Of a DNA stretch of 64,000 bases, positions 25,999 through 34,983 are shown one piece after another. Under the pieces are notes generated by a model, which worked only from the letters and a program-made list of their open reading frames with translations, made no database searches and was not told where the DNA came from. Position numbers and translations under genes: made by a program. The stretch lies in NCBI RefSeq assembly GCF_900114475.1, contig NZ_FOTE01000003.1, forward strand, positions 474,667 through 538,666, written 5' to 3'. How positions within the stretch are numbered: the first letter of the stretch is position 1; each line of letters begins with the position of its first letter. The DNA is from Paenibacillus sp. 1_12 (GTDB lineage Bacteria > Bacillota > Bacilli > Paenibacillales > NBRC-103111).

Positions 25999-26883
25999 AT
26001 GAAAGTAAAACAAAAAGGCTCGGGTTGGCTTCCTCAATTCGTCTTTGTCGGTCCAGCCGTATTATTTTTCATAATTATCGTTGTCATTCCGTTTCTGATG
26101 AGTATCTACTATTCATTCACAGAATGGAATGGGGTATCAACCACAATAAAATGGGTAGGATTCGATAATTTTAAGCAAATTATAGTGGGGGACGAAGATT
26201 TTCACAAGTCATTCTGGTTCACGACCCGTTTTAGTGTTGTGATGGTTATATTAACCAATGTCGTTGGGTTTGCTTTGGCGTTACTGTTGACACAGGCACT
26301 TAAGACCCGTAACGTATTGCGGACCGTGTTTTTTATGCCCAATGTTATCGGGGGTTTGCTGTTAGGCTTTATCTGGCAGTTCATCTTCGTAAAAGGGTTT
26401 TCAACGATCGGAGAAATTACACATATCGGCTTCTTCCAGCTTCCATGGCTCGGTGATGCACCGACGGCGTTCTGGGGTCTCATTATCGTGAGTGTGTGGC
26501 AGACTGCCGGGTATCTGATGATCATCTATATTGCCGGGTTGGCAAATGTCCCCAAGGACATATTAGAAGCTGCCTATCTCGATGGTGCGACACGCTGGCA
26601 AGTGTTACGTTCCATAACGGTCCCATTGATTATGCCATCAGTTACAGTTTGTCTGTTCCTGGCGATCTCCTGGGCATTCAAAATGTACGATCTAAACGTT
26701 TCCTTAACCAAGGGTGGTCCATTCAACTCCACGGAATCGGTCGCGCTCAATATATATAACGAGGCGTTTTCTAATAACAGGTATGGTCTTGGGACAGCCA
26801 AATCATTGATTTTCTTTGTAGTGGTTGCTGTGATTACGGTCGTTCAGGTTTGGGTAACGAAGAAAAAGGAGGTTGAAGTGTAA
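25999..26883 (+). CDS. sugar ABC transporter permease, MalF type
   Basis: This 294-residue inner-membrane permease of a carbohydrate importer (CUT1 class) has six predicted helices. The ATPase-coupling EAA loop is visible as EAAYLDGATRWQVLRSITVPLIMP (within about 188-215). A strong AAGGAGAGAG precedes the ATG. Its stop overlaps the ATG of the next permease by one base (TAATG), so they are translationally coupled. It is divergent from the YesM/YesN-type operon. No ATPase gene is present; a shared MsmX-type ATPase is usual in this group. Confidence 0.93.
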   Translation: MKVKQKGSGWLPQFVFVGPAVLFFIIIVVIPFLMSIYYSFTEWNGVSTTIKWVGFDNFKQIIVGDEDFHKSFWFTTRFSVVMVILTNVVGFALALLLTQALKTRNVLRTVFFMPNVIGGLLLGFIWQFIFVKGFSTIGEITHIGFFQLPWLGDAPTAFWGLIIVSVWQTAGYLMIIYIAGLANVPKDILEAAYLDGATRWQVLRSITVPLIMPSVTVCLFLAISWAFKMYDLNVSLTKGGPFNSTESVALNIYNEAFSNNRYGLGTAKSLIFFVVVAVITVVQVWVTKKKEVEV

Positions 26884-27719
26884 TGGAAGCGAAAAACACC
26901 TACAATCTTCGGATACTCGGTCTTGAAATTCTCGGCATTCTGCTGGCTATATTGTTTCTGGTTCCTTTTTACTTTGTTATTGTGAATTCGATGAAAACCT
27001 TTGGTGAGATCCTGATCAATTCAGCTAATATGCCGACTTCGCTTAATTTTGCGAATTATGCCAAGGTATGGGATATTATGAAGTTTCCTAAAGTGTTCTT
27101 GAATTCTCTGCTGGTTACCGTTTTCAGCAATATTGGGCTGGTCATTATCAGCTCCATGGCCGCATATCGACTGGTACGCTATCCGAGCAAGGTGAATAAC
27201 TTAATTTTCCTCGCTTTTGTAGCGGCAATGGTTATTCCTTTTCAATCGATTATGATTCCACTGGTCCGTGTAGGCAGTCAAATTGGCATCATGGACAGCA
27301 TTCCGGGTCTTGTGATCTGCTATTTCGGTTTTGGTGTTTCGTTGAATGTATTCCTGTATCACGGATTCATCAAATCCATCCCGATTGAAGTGGAAGAATC
27401 AGCAAGAGTGGATGGATGTTCACCATATGGTGTATTCTGGAAAATCGTGTTTCCGTTGTTGAAGCCGATGACAGTAACCGTTGTACTGCTGAACAGTTTG
27501 TGGATATGGAACGATTTCCTGCTGCCAATGCTCGTATTAAGCAGTCCGGATCTTAGAACGATTCCGCTCGCAACGTTTTCCTTCTTTGGCCAATATACGA
27601 AGCAATGGGATTTGGCTTTAGCTGCATTGGTGCTGGGTGTGCTGCCGATCGTGATCTTTTTTCTGGCGATGCAAAAGCACATCATTGAGGGGATTACAGC
27701 CGGTTCTGTAAAGGGATAA
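26883..27719 (+). CDS. sugar ABC transporter permease, MalG type
   Basis: This 278-residue second permease subunit of the same CUT1 importer has about six membrane helices. The EAA loop reads EESARVDGCSPYGVFWKIVFPLLKP. It starts at an ATG overlapping the stop of the upstream permease and pairs with it to form the channel. A small hairpin lies between this gene and the binding-protein gene downstream. Confidence 0.93.
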   Translation: MEAKNTYNLRILGLEILGILLAILFLVPFYFVIVNSMKTFGEILINSANMPTSLNFANYAKVWDIMKFPKVFLNSLLVTVFSNIGLVIISSMAAYRLVRYPSKVNNLIFLAFVAAMVIPFQSIMIPLVRVGSQIGIMDSIPGLVICYFGFGVSLNVFLYHGFIKSIPIEVEESARVDGCSPYGVFWKIVFPLLKPMTVTVVLLNSLWIWNDFLLPMLVLSSPDLRTIPLATFSFFGQYTKQWDLALAALVLGVLPIVIFFLAMQKHIIEGITAGSVKG

Positions 27720-27756
27720 GTTTTGCATGAACAAACATTATTTGGGGGTCATACCA

Positions 27757-27782
27757 GGGTGGCGCTGCACCATTTGTCACCC
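27757..27782 (+). promoter_or_regulatory. intercistronic hairpin between permease and binding-protein genes
   Basis: GGGTGGC (27757-27763) pairs with GTCACCC (27776-27782), including one G-T pair, and there is no T run behind it. Such hairpins often protect the downstream binding-protein message so that it is made in excess over the permeases; that role is inferred. Confidence 0.4.
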
Positions 27783-27817
27783 GTTAAATAAATACAATTC
27801 TAGGGAGGCTAATCAAT

Positions 27818-29131
27818 ATGAAAAAAATGAAAAAAATGACTGCAATCAGCTTAACCGCATTGTTGTTCGGATCTGTACTAGCAGGCTGCGCGAAAAGTGA
27901 GCCGGCACCAGGTGCGACTGGCGGTACCAATACAGGAGCTGCAGGTGGAGCCAAAAATATCACGTTGAAAATGTTCCAATTCAAAGTGGAAATTGCTGAA
28001 CCGTTGGGTAAACTTGTTGCTGAATATGAGAAGGCTAATCCAGGTGTGAAGATTCAAATCGACACTGTAGGCGGCGGCACGGATTATGGCGCAGCTTTGC
28101 TGGCTAAGTTCAACTCAGGCGACAAGCCGGATATTTTCAATAACGGAGGATTCTCCGATCTTGATAAGTACATTGAGCATCTGGAGGATTTGTCTGATCA
28201 GCCTTGGGTAAAGGATTTAGTTACCGTAGCTAAGGAGCCTATGACTAAAGATGGCAAGCTGTATGGTCAGCCGTTAAACCTGGAGGGCTATGGATTTGTT
28301 TACAATAAAGATTTGTTTAAACAGGCAGGTATCACGGAACTTCCTAAGACGTTGTCTCAGCTAGAAGCCGCGGCTCAAAAGCTGCAGGATAAAGGAATCA
28401 CGCCTTTCGTGAATGGCTATGGCGAATGGTGGGTACTAGGTAACCATTTTGTCAATCTTCCGTTTGCTCAACAGCCGGATCCGAATGCATTTATCGATGG
28501 CTTGAATAAGAAAACAGCCAAAATTACCGGCAATGCTGCTTTTGATAACTGGGTGAAGCTGTTTGATCTGCAATTAAAATACGGCAATAAAAACCCGCTG
28601 CAAACCGACTATAAAACGCAAGTAACTGAATTTGCTACAGGTAAAGCAGCTATGACACAGCAAGGTAACTGGACGCAGCTGCAAATTACGCAAACGAACC
28701 CGAACATCAATGTCGGACTCATGCCTATGCCGATCAGCGATGATGCTGCAGCCAATGACAAGCTGCCAGTAGGTGTGCCGAATAACTGGGCTATTAATAA
28801 AAACTCGCCGAACAAGGAAGAGGCTAAGAAATTCCTTAACTGGATGGTTTCCTCGGATATCGGTAAAAAATATATCACTGACGAATTCAAGTTTATCCCT
28901 GCCTTCACGAACATTACTGCCGATGAGAAAATACTTGGACCTTTAGCTGCAGACATTATCAAGTACAGCAAAGATAACAAAACATTAAGCTGGAACTGGT
29001 TCAAATTCCCGGGCGGCGAAGCATCAAGCAAGAAATTCGCAGCTACGATGCAGGCTTATGTTGCCAAACAAAAAACGAAGGATCAAATGCTCGACGAATT
29101 CCAAAAAACATGGGACAGCCTGAGCAAGTAA
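27818..29131 (+). CDS. sugar-binding lipoprotein of the ABC importer
   Basis: This 437-residue extracellular substrate-binding protein of family 1 has a signal peptide with lipobox LAGC and lipidated Cys24. A Gly/Thr/Ala-rich linker follows. The mature protein shows LGKLVAEYEKANPGVKIQI, YGFVYNKDLFKQAGITELPKTL, TGKAAMTQQGNWT and PNNWAINKNSPNKEEAKKFL, all usual for oligosaccharide-binding proteins. TAGGGAGG precedes the ATG. It is the third gene of the permease-permease-binding protein operon and ends at the perfect terminator at 29183. The ligand cannot be read from the sequence. Confidence 0.93.
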   Translation: MKKMKKMTAISLTALLFGSVLAGCAKSEPAPGATGGTNTGAAGGAKNITLKMFQFKVEIAEPLGKLVAEYEKANPGVKIQIDTVGGGTDYGAALLAKFNSGDKPDIFNNGGFSDLDKYIEHLEDLSDQPWVKDLVTVAKEPMTKDGKLYGQPLNLEGYGFVYNKDLFKQAGITELPKTLSQLEAAAQKLQDKGITPFVNGYGEWWVLGNHFVNLPFAQQPDPNAFIDGLNKKTAKITGNAAFDNWVKLFDLQLKYGNKNPLQTDYKTQVTEFATGKAAMTQQGNWTQLQITQTNPNINVGLMPMPISDDAAANDKLPVGVPNNWAINKNSPNKEEAKKFLNWMVSSDIGKKYITDEFKFIPAFTNITADEKILGPLAADIIKYSKDNKTLSWNWFKFPGGEASSKKFAATMQAYVAKQKTKDQMLDEFQKTWDSLSK

Positions 29132-29182
29132 CATTCGGCAATTTCCAGATCGTAAAAATAGCAAAGAACTAGCAAAGAATGG

Positions 29183-29213
29183 CCTCAGCGCATGCGCTGA
29201 GGTTTGTTTTTTT
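29183..29213 (+). terminator. rho-independent terminator of the ABC operon
   Basis: CCTCAGCG-CATG-CGCTGAGG (29183-29202) is a perfect 8-bp stem with a 4-base loop, followed by TTTGTTTTTTT. The rest of the gap to 29436 shows no gene; a TACAAT at about 29360 could be the -10 of the MFS gene. Confidence 0.92.
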
Positions 29214-29436
29214 GCAATCGAGTAAGCATCTGGAAGGAAAGCGGGAGAAAGTGACCCTATTCTATGCATGATGAAAACAAATGCTTATATATCCCTTAAT
29301 TTGTAGCCATAAGCGGTTTATTGACGATTTATTCATTTAACAGAGACAGGCTCACACTGGTACAATATACAAAAGAATAAGCATAGGCAATATAGAAATA
29401 AATGAAATCAGGTAAAGCTGCTGACGGGGGACGGGC

Positions 29437-30696
29437 ATGATAACGAGGCTGGGATCAGGTATTAAGAATTGGATGGACTCGAGGCGGTTGCATATTCCCG
29501 AGGAAAAGCGGCTGTCTAAGGATGCGGTTACATCCTTGTTTATTCACTTTTGCTTTCAATTTGGGGCATCGATGTCCGGTGTGTTTCTCACCTTGTATTT
29601 GTGGCGGCTTACTCACAGCCTCTGGATCAATGGGATGTATAACATCATCAACTATGCGGTTGCGCCATTTGCTTTTATGCTGGGCGGATTACTGATCAAG
29701 AAAAAGGACCGTATGGTCACCTACCGCTTTGGGATCGCATTGATAGCGTTATTTTATTTGATTGTGGTTCTGGCTCAGGAGCGTGTCGTCGATTATTACG
29801 TGTTATTTGCTATTTTTGGCGGTATGGCGGGGGCGGTTTACTGGGCAGGGGATTTGACTTTGATGTATGATGTGTCAACAGAACAGAACCGTATCCGATA
29901 TTTGGCGATGAATATGATCGTGTTTACGTTGGCGGGACTGATAGGTCCTGCACTGGCTGGATATATTATCCGCCAAAGCAGTGGACTGCAAGGATATACC
30001 ATTGTGTTTTCTATTGCTTTCATGATGTTCCTAATGGCAGCGATCGGAAGCCTGCGAATAAAAACAAAGGCTAACCATCATAAGGCCTATTATTTGAAAT
30101 ATGTTGGACTCCTGATGAACAAAAACAGGCTTTGGTTCAAATCGCTATTTTGCTTCTGTATTCTTGGGGTACTCCAGGGCATGATGATGTTTTTGCCAAG
30201 CATATTGCTATTTAAAATTGTAGAGCGTGAGGATCTGGTAGGTTATCTGGGTATGCTGTACGCAAGTCTGGGGATTGCAACCGGTATGTATATTTCGCGT
30301 TATGGAAGGGATAGCTGGGCGCGGCAGTTTATTGTCATTTCAACCATTGGCTGTGTAGCTGGGAGCTTATTATTAGTATGGAAGCTTAACTTGTTTACTG
30401 TCATTTTGTTCATGATCCTGTACTCGATTTGTGCGCCGCTGCAGGGGAATACGATCACTTCCTATTATTTTCGTATCATGGGCACACTCCCATTAAAGGG
30501 GCAGCTTCGCGTAGAGTCCGTTGTGATGAGAGAAACATTTGTGAATGTGGGACGGATTATCGCTATATTCGTACTGATCATTTTGAACCGCTATGCGGGA
30601 GATTGGACTTTGCCTTGGGTACTGCTGGGCGCATCGCTCGTTCAGATCGGGATCTATTGGCTGATAAAGCCGATGGGGCAAAAGGTGGCGGCTTAA
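29437..30696 (+). CDS. major facilitator superfamily transporter
   Basis: This 419-residue integral membrane protein has about twelve hydrophobic helices and a central charged loop (KTKANHHKAY, about 210). The general MFS fold is suggested by FMLGGLLIKKKDRMVTYRFGI between helices 2 and 3. The substrate is unknown. A GGGGGACGGGC site precedes the ATG. Its stop codon shares the palindrome TTAA with the stop of the convergent gerAB-like gene, so the two transcripts must overlap. Confidence 0.82.
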   Translation: MITRLGSGIKNWMDSRRLHIPEEKRLSKDAVTSLFIHFCFQFGASMSGVFLTLYLWRLTHSLWINGMYNIINYAVAPFAFMLGGLLIKKKDRMVTYRFGIALIALFYLIVVLAQERVVDYYVLFAIFGGMAGAVYWAGDLTLMYDVSTEQNRIRYLAMNMIVFTLAGLIGPALAGYIIRQSSGLQGYTIVFSIAFMMFLMAAIGSLRIKTKANHHKAYYLKYVGLLMNKNRLWFKSLFCFCILGVLQGMMMFLPSILLFKIVEREDLVGYLGMLYASLGIATGMYISRYGRDSWARQFIVISTIGCVAGSLLLVWKLNLFTVILFMILYSICAPLQGNTITSYYFRIMGTLPLKGQLRVESVVMRETFVNVGRIIAIFVLIILNRYAGDWTLPWVLLGASLVQIGIYWLIKPMGQKVAA

Positions 30697-31784
30697 GACT
30701 GACTAAAACGGCGACGAAGGCTGGCAATTCCCCATAATAGAACAGGCAGCGCTACAAACCCTGTTAAAATATAAAAAGTTCCGCTGGTTGAAATAAAGTG
30801 TGCAAGCTCCTGAAGGTTGGAAGACACCCAAATGGACATCACGGTAATTAAAAAACCAAGTGGTAGAACAATCGAGCGATAGCTGTCGAGCTTTAGCCAC
30901 TCGGCGGCGCCAACTGCAAACGTGTAATAAAAAAATGATAGCTTGGAAAAGGTCCCAAGCACCCATATCATCATAATCATCGCTTCTACATGCTCGAAAA
31001 AATCGGCAAGCATAATGTAACGGGATGCAAACAGCACAGGATATATAATGCGTCCTGCCAGCTGTCCCATCAGCATTAGAATCGCGAGATTCATGATAAT
31101 CATCGTGAACGCCACGGCGGCTACAGAAATATGGGCCCACTTTAAAGCTTTTTGAGGATCTTTAAGCGAAGGATATAAATAAGAAATCAGTATAAACTGA
31201 CAAAACCAGCCTTGAACCACAATTGAACCTTTGATTGGAGGGACAACCCCCTTTTCCAAAAAAGGAAGCAAATTTGTCACCTTCATTTCCGGAATAATAA
31301 AAATAATCGTAAGCAGCAGAAGCAGAAGTACGACCGGAAGAAACAATTGAATACTTCTTGCAATAACCTCGATTCCGGCTCGGACTGCAAATGCGCATAC
31401 GAGCACCATACTTGCAGCAACGATAACAAGGGGCGTTTTTTTGAAAAAATTCCCGATGATAAATTCGGAGTAGTCCCTTACGGTGGCTCCGAGAATATGC
31501 AGATTAAACAGTAAAAACAAGAAACCAATGATTTTACTAGTATATGTGCCAAGAACTGACTCCAAAAACCCAAAAAAGCTTTGATTGGGGTAATATTGAT
31601 GCAGCCGATAAGTCACCCATACCATCACAAATCCGCAAATACTGCCAAGTATCGGGGTAAGCCACATATCGCGACCTGCTAGAGAGGTTGTGACTGACGG
31701 CATTAACAGAATAGCCGTTCCCAAAATGGTTTGATACATAATGATTGCCATTTGAGCGGATGAGATCTGTTCCTTTGCATTCAT
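30693..31784 (-). CDS. GerAB/GerKB-family spore germination permease
   Basis: This B subunit of a GerA-type germinant receptor is a ten-helix APC-superfamily protein of the spore inner membrane. Started at 31784 it has 363 residues (MNAKEQISSAQMAIIMYQTI), with AAGGAG twelve bases upstream. An in-frame ATG at 31823 would add 13 charged residues but has no ribosome site. Typical features are the hydrophobic helices throughout and LGTAILLMP in helix 1. It is the last gene of the gerA-C-(small)-B operon. Its stop overlaps the convergent MFS gene. Confidence 0.9.
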   Translation of the reverse strand: MNAKEQISSAQMAIIMYQTILGTAILLMPSVTTSLAGRDMWLTPILGSICGFVMVWVTYRLHQYYPNQSFFGFLESVLGTYTSKIIGFLFLLFNLHILGATVRDYSEFIIGNFFKKTPLVIVAASMVLVCAFAVRAGIEVIARSIQLFLPVVLLLLLLTIIFIIPEMKVTNLLPFLEKGVVPPIKGSIVVQGWFCQFILISYLYPSLKDPQKALKWAHISVAAVAFTMIIMNLAILMLMGQLAGRIIYPVLFASRYIMLADFFEHVEAMIMMIWVLGTFSKLSFFYYTFAVGAAEWLKLDSYRSIVLPLGFLITVMSIWVSSNLQELAHFISTSGTFYILTGFVALPVLLWGIASLRRRFSQS

Positions 31785-31847
31785 AAGCTTTAATTTCTCC
31801 TTCTTTTCGTTCGCCGTTTCCATTGTGATGCATAGCGGCTTGCAAGC

Positions 31848-32045
31848 CTAACTTGGAGGAGGCTTTAATAGGTCACCAAGTGGCTTGTAGACGGATTCAA
31901 TAAGCTGAGTAGGTCCAGGCAAGTTCGGCTTAACTATTAATAAAATAGCTAATATCCATCCTATAGCTAGTATCCACATAAATGCCCTCCTATTTCTTGA
32001 CTGCTGCCGCAGTTTACCCCACTCAATCCCTACGATCAATGCCAT
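31848..32045 (-). CDS. small membrane protein of the ger operon
   Basis: This is a 65-residue protein between the C and B genes. It has a hydrophobic start, a basic loop (KLRQQSRNRR), a clear helix (FMWILAIGWILAILLIV) and a conserved-looking tail with NLPGPTQLIESVYKPLGDLL. Small two-helix proteins of this sort are known in some GerA operons. The ATG at 32045 has no good ribosome site. The frame stays open upstream to the end of the C gene, where an AAGGAG lies, and the extra codons would complete the first helix. The true start is therefore uncertain. Confidence 0.65.
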   Translation of the reverse strand: MALIVGIEWGKLRQQSRNRRAFMWILAIGWILAILLIVKPNLPGPTQLIESVYKPLGDLLKPPPS

Positions 32046-32080
32046 TACAACAGTTACACTTATGATATTAGCCCATTTTA

Positions 32081-33313
32081 TTAGGAATCCACTCCTTTTT
32101 GTGGTGAGGTTGCATCCGGATTTGAGATACCGGGTCTGACAATATGTGAACTGGATATGATTACGACTTCCATCTTGGAGAAGATGTCATTCCAATTTGC
32201 TTTAGATGTGTTCCAGGCTTTAGGGTATTTTCTGTGGAAGGCCTCAGCAAATCCGAAAATATCGCTGTGGAAGCTTTTCTGAGCAGGCTGTAAAGCTTTT
32301 TTTGCACGATCTTCAATCAAATTGTCCATACTGGTTTCGATTGTCTTGATCCACTCCGGTTCCATTAGGCTGATTCCGGTCGTATTCTGCTGCACATCTT
32401 CCTCGGTTTCAATATGTACGTTCATCCGCCAAACGCCATTCACAATGCTGGGATGCAGCTGGGTATTGCTGCGAATCATACGCAGAGATACTGAGCCTTT
32501 GGATTTGGTGGGAGTCACAGTAATAACGGAGGTTTTGATCTCGTCTCTTAGCCATAGAATCCCGCGTGCTGCCTGACTGTCTAGCTTCCCGACCATTTTG
32601 CCATCCTTGAGAATTGCACTTCCACTAATAAAAGAAATAGTCTGGTTAGGAGGCAAACCTGGCTCCGGAGGTTGTATGACGATATAGGGGAGTGCAGCGG
32701 CGTTGGCATCACCTGTGAGCATTTCTGACAAATCCTTGATCGTAACCTGCAAACCGGTATGAAATTTGGATATTTCCCGCAGTACCTCTGACGAATTACG
32801 CTCTAGTGGTGGGATCAGTCGTAATGTATCTTTGCCCAAGCCCTTGCTAATGAAAACATTGGCCCGCTCCCGCGGCTCCGATGACCGAAGCATGAAATCG
32901 ACATCCTCACGGATTCCTTGCTGAGCCCTCGCCTGACCAAAAATGTACACCTCGTTATGTCCCCAAAAAACTTCTCGCGGCAATCTTTCCTGAAGATGTG
33001 ACATCGCATCGGCAATGGACACACCTTCAGCGGATATAACCATAGTTTGCTCTTGAGTACCACCTTTGGAGGAAGTCCCTCCTAAGGAGGCACTTCCTCC
33101 GCCTTCAGCTTTAGGGATGAACACTTGAACGGACAGCTCTAGGAGCCCTTTGCTTTTTTGATCGATAGCGGCCCCCATAACAAAAGCAAGATCATTAATT
33201 TCTTTTCTGTCCCAACAGCCTGTGGTAATAATCAAGATCAAACTACACAGGAGCAGCACGCTTAGGGTTCGGTTGAAACGGTATCTGATTTGCAAATCAG
33301 CTTTGCCGCGCAT
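32081..33313 (-). CDS. GerAC/GerKC-family germination lipoprotein
   Basis: This C subunit of a GerA-type germinant receptor has 410 residues. The signal peptide ends with TTGC and lipidated Cys33, followed by the family signature CWDRKEINDLAFVMGAAID. Further family motifs are PREVFWGHNEVYIFGQARA, LRSSEPRERANVFI and the C-terminal domain beginning near GNVHIETEED-type sequence. It starts only one base after the gerAA-like stop and is thus tightly coupled. It anchors to the outer face of the spore inner membrane. Confidence 0.94.
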   Translation of the reverse strand: MRGKADLQIRYRFNRTLSVLLLCSLILIITTGCWDRKEINDLAFVMGAAIDQKSKGLLELSVQVFIPKAEGGGSASLGGTSSKGGTQEQTMVISAEGVSIADAMSHLQERLPREVFWGHNEVYIFGQARAQQGIREDVDFMLRSSEPRERANVFISKGLGKDTLRLIPPLERNSSEVLREISKFHTGLQVTIKDLSEMLTGDANAAALPYIVIQPPEPGLPPNQTISFISGSAILKDGKMVGKLDSQAARGILWLRDEIKTSVITVTPTKSKGSVSLRMIRSNTQLHPSIVNGVWRMNVHIETEEDVQQNTTGISLMEPEWIKTIETSMDNLIEDRAKKALQPAQKSFHSDIFGFAEAFHRKYPKAWNTSKANWNDIFSKMEVVIISSSHIVRPGISNPDATSPQKGVDS

Positions 33314-33314
33314 G

Positions 33315-34859
33315 CTACGTGGTCCCGTCTTTGCCGGAACCCGGTATGGTGTCGGCGGATTGTCGAATGCTGTTAGGATTTCCGGTGAGATCAGGTCTTG
33401 TATTCAGACTCCATAGTGGAGCGCGGATGAGCACATCCTTCCATTCTCCTTTTTTCATGGGAGCCATCGAAGACAGATAAGGCACACCAAAGGAGCGAAG
33501 CGAGCTGAGGTGAATCACGAGCACGATAATTCCCAGCATCAAACCAAGCAAGCCGAGAAGACCTGCCAGCAGCATGATGGGAAAACGCAGCAGTCTGATC
33601 GCAATGCCAAAAGTGAAATGGGGAATCATAAAGGAAGCGATCCCGGTCAAAGCAACAACCATGACCATGGGGGCTGATACCAGACCAGCCGAGGTCGCGG
33701 CTTGTCCAATAACAAGTGCACCAACGATGCTCACGGCGGCACCCACCTGCTTCGGTAAACGGACGCCAGCCTCACGTAAGCCTTCAAACGTAATTTCCAT
33801 CAGCATGGCTTCGACTAGAGCTGGGAACGGAATATCCTCACGAGATTTGGAAATGCTCAGCAGAAGCGTGGTTGGAAGCATTTCTTGATGATAGGTAAGC
33901 ACAGCAACGTACATGGAAGGGCCTAACAGAGCAAATACAAGAAACATATATCGCGTCCAACGTATGAAAGAACCGAATATATAGTTTTGGTAATAGTCTT
34001 CAGGCGACTGCAGCAGGGAATAGAGGGTAGTCGGAGCTACCAAAGAAATCGGGGTTCCATCGACGAGAACTGCAACACGACCTTCCAGTAGACCGGCAGT
34101 AACAATATCGGGTCGTTCCGTTGATTGCACCTGTGGAAAAGGAGATTTCCTTGAATCCCGAATAAGCTCTTCGATATACCCGCTTTCCAAAATCCCATCG
34201 ATATCTATATGCTTCAGCCGTTCCGTCATTTCTTGCAATAAGGCTTCATCTGCCAAGGAATCGATATAGGCGATAGCTACCTGAGTCTGCGTGTAGCGTC
34301 CGATCTGCATAGTTCTCATCTTGAACGAAGGACTGCGGAGCTTGCGGCGCAGCAAGGACATATTGACGCTTAAGGTTTCTGTAAAGCCTTCACGGGGGCC
34401 GCGTACAACGGATTCGGACATCGGCTCCTCAATGCTTCTTTTCTCCCATTTACTCAAACCAAAAGCAAGCCCAAAGTTTTCTCCATCTATAAGGATAACA
34501 GGCATACCTATCGAAATGTGTTTGACTACTTGTTCAAAGGTAGTGACGGTTTCGGATTGAGAGACCGGCAATATTTCCTTGAGCGCAGATAGCAGCTGAC
34601 CGTCCTCCAGATTGTGCTTTTTCATAAGGGAAGTTAATACTTGACGGTCCAGCGCAGCTGCATCGGTTAAGCCTTCAATGTAAAACAAAACCGCATCGAT
34701 TTGGCTTCCAAATGAAAATGGATGTACCACCAAATCGGGGCAGTCGACATAAATCGTTTGCAGGTGCTCGGTATTAGTTTTCAGGTCATCCAATAATGGA
34801 GTGCAAGATGCCGGGGTAAATTCAAATACGGGATGGTTGTTGGGCTTTAATGGGCTCAT
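33315..34859 (-). CDS. GerAA/GerKA-family spore germination protein
   Basis: This A subunit of a GerA-type nutrient receptor has 514 residues. A large cytoplasmic N-terminal half contains VHPFSFGSQIDAVLFYIEGLTD, MSESVVRGPREGFTETLSVN, RRKLRSPSFKM and EGRVAVLVDGTPISLVAPTTL. The C-terminal half has five or so helices with PFPALVEAMLMEITFEGLREAG and VGALVIGQAATSAG. It is the first gene of the operon. The ribosome site AAAGAGAG is modest. Germination operons are normally made under sigma-G in the forespore; no convincing sigma-G promoter could be assigned in the 124-base upstream gap. Confidence 0.95.
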   Translation of the reverse strand: MSPLKPNNHPVFEFTPASCTPLLDDLKTNTEHLQTIYVDCPDLVVHPFSFGSQIDAVLFYIEGLTDAAALDRQVLTSLMKKHNLEDGQLLSALKEILPVSQSETVTTFEQVVKHISIGMPVILIDGENFGLAFGLSKWEKRSIEEPMSESVVRGPREGFTETLSVNMSLLRRKLRSPSFKMRTMQIGRYTQTQVAIAYIDSLADEALLQEMTERLKHIDIDGILESGYIEELIRDSRKSPFPQVQSTERPDIVTAGLLEGRVAVLVDGTPISLVAPTTLYSLLQSPEDYYQNYIFGSFIRWTRYMFLVFALLGPSMYVAVLTYHQEMLPTTLLLSISKSREDIPFPALVEAMLMEITFEGLREAGVRLPKQVGAAVSIVGALVIGQAATSAGLVSAPMVMVVALTGIASFMIPHFTFGIAIRLLRFPIMLLAGLLGLLGLMLGIIVLVIHLSSLRSFGVPYLSSMAPMKKGEWKDVLIRAPLWSLNTRPDLTGNPNSIRQSADTIPGSGKDGTT

Positions 34860-34983
34860 GGGACTCTCTTTATCCTATTCATGAATGATATGGAGTTTAT
34901 TATCTCCTGCATGGCCCATTTCTATAACTATCCAGATTGAAGAAGGATTACGGAACGAAGTGATGGGAACAACGAGTTGTGGG

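Noticed and set aside
34860-34983. Sigma-G promoter for the ger operon
   Set aside because: A weak CATGC / CATATCA pair at 16-base spacing is present on the minus strand, but the match is too poor to report.
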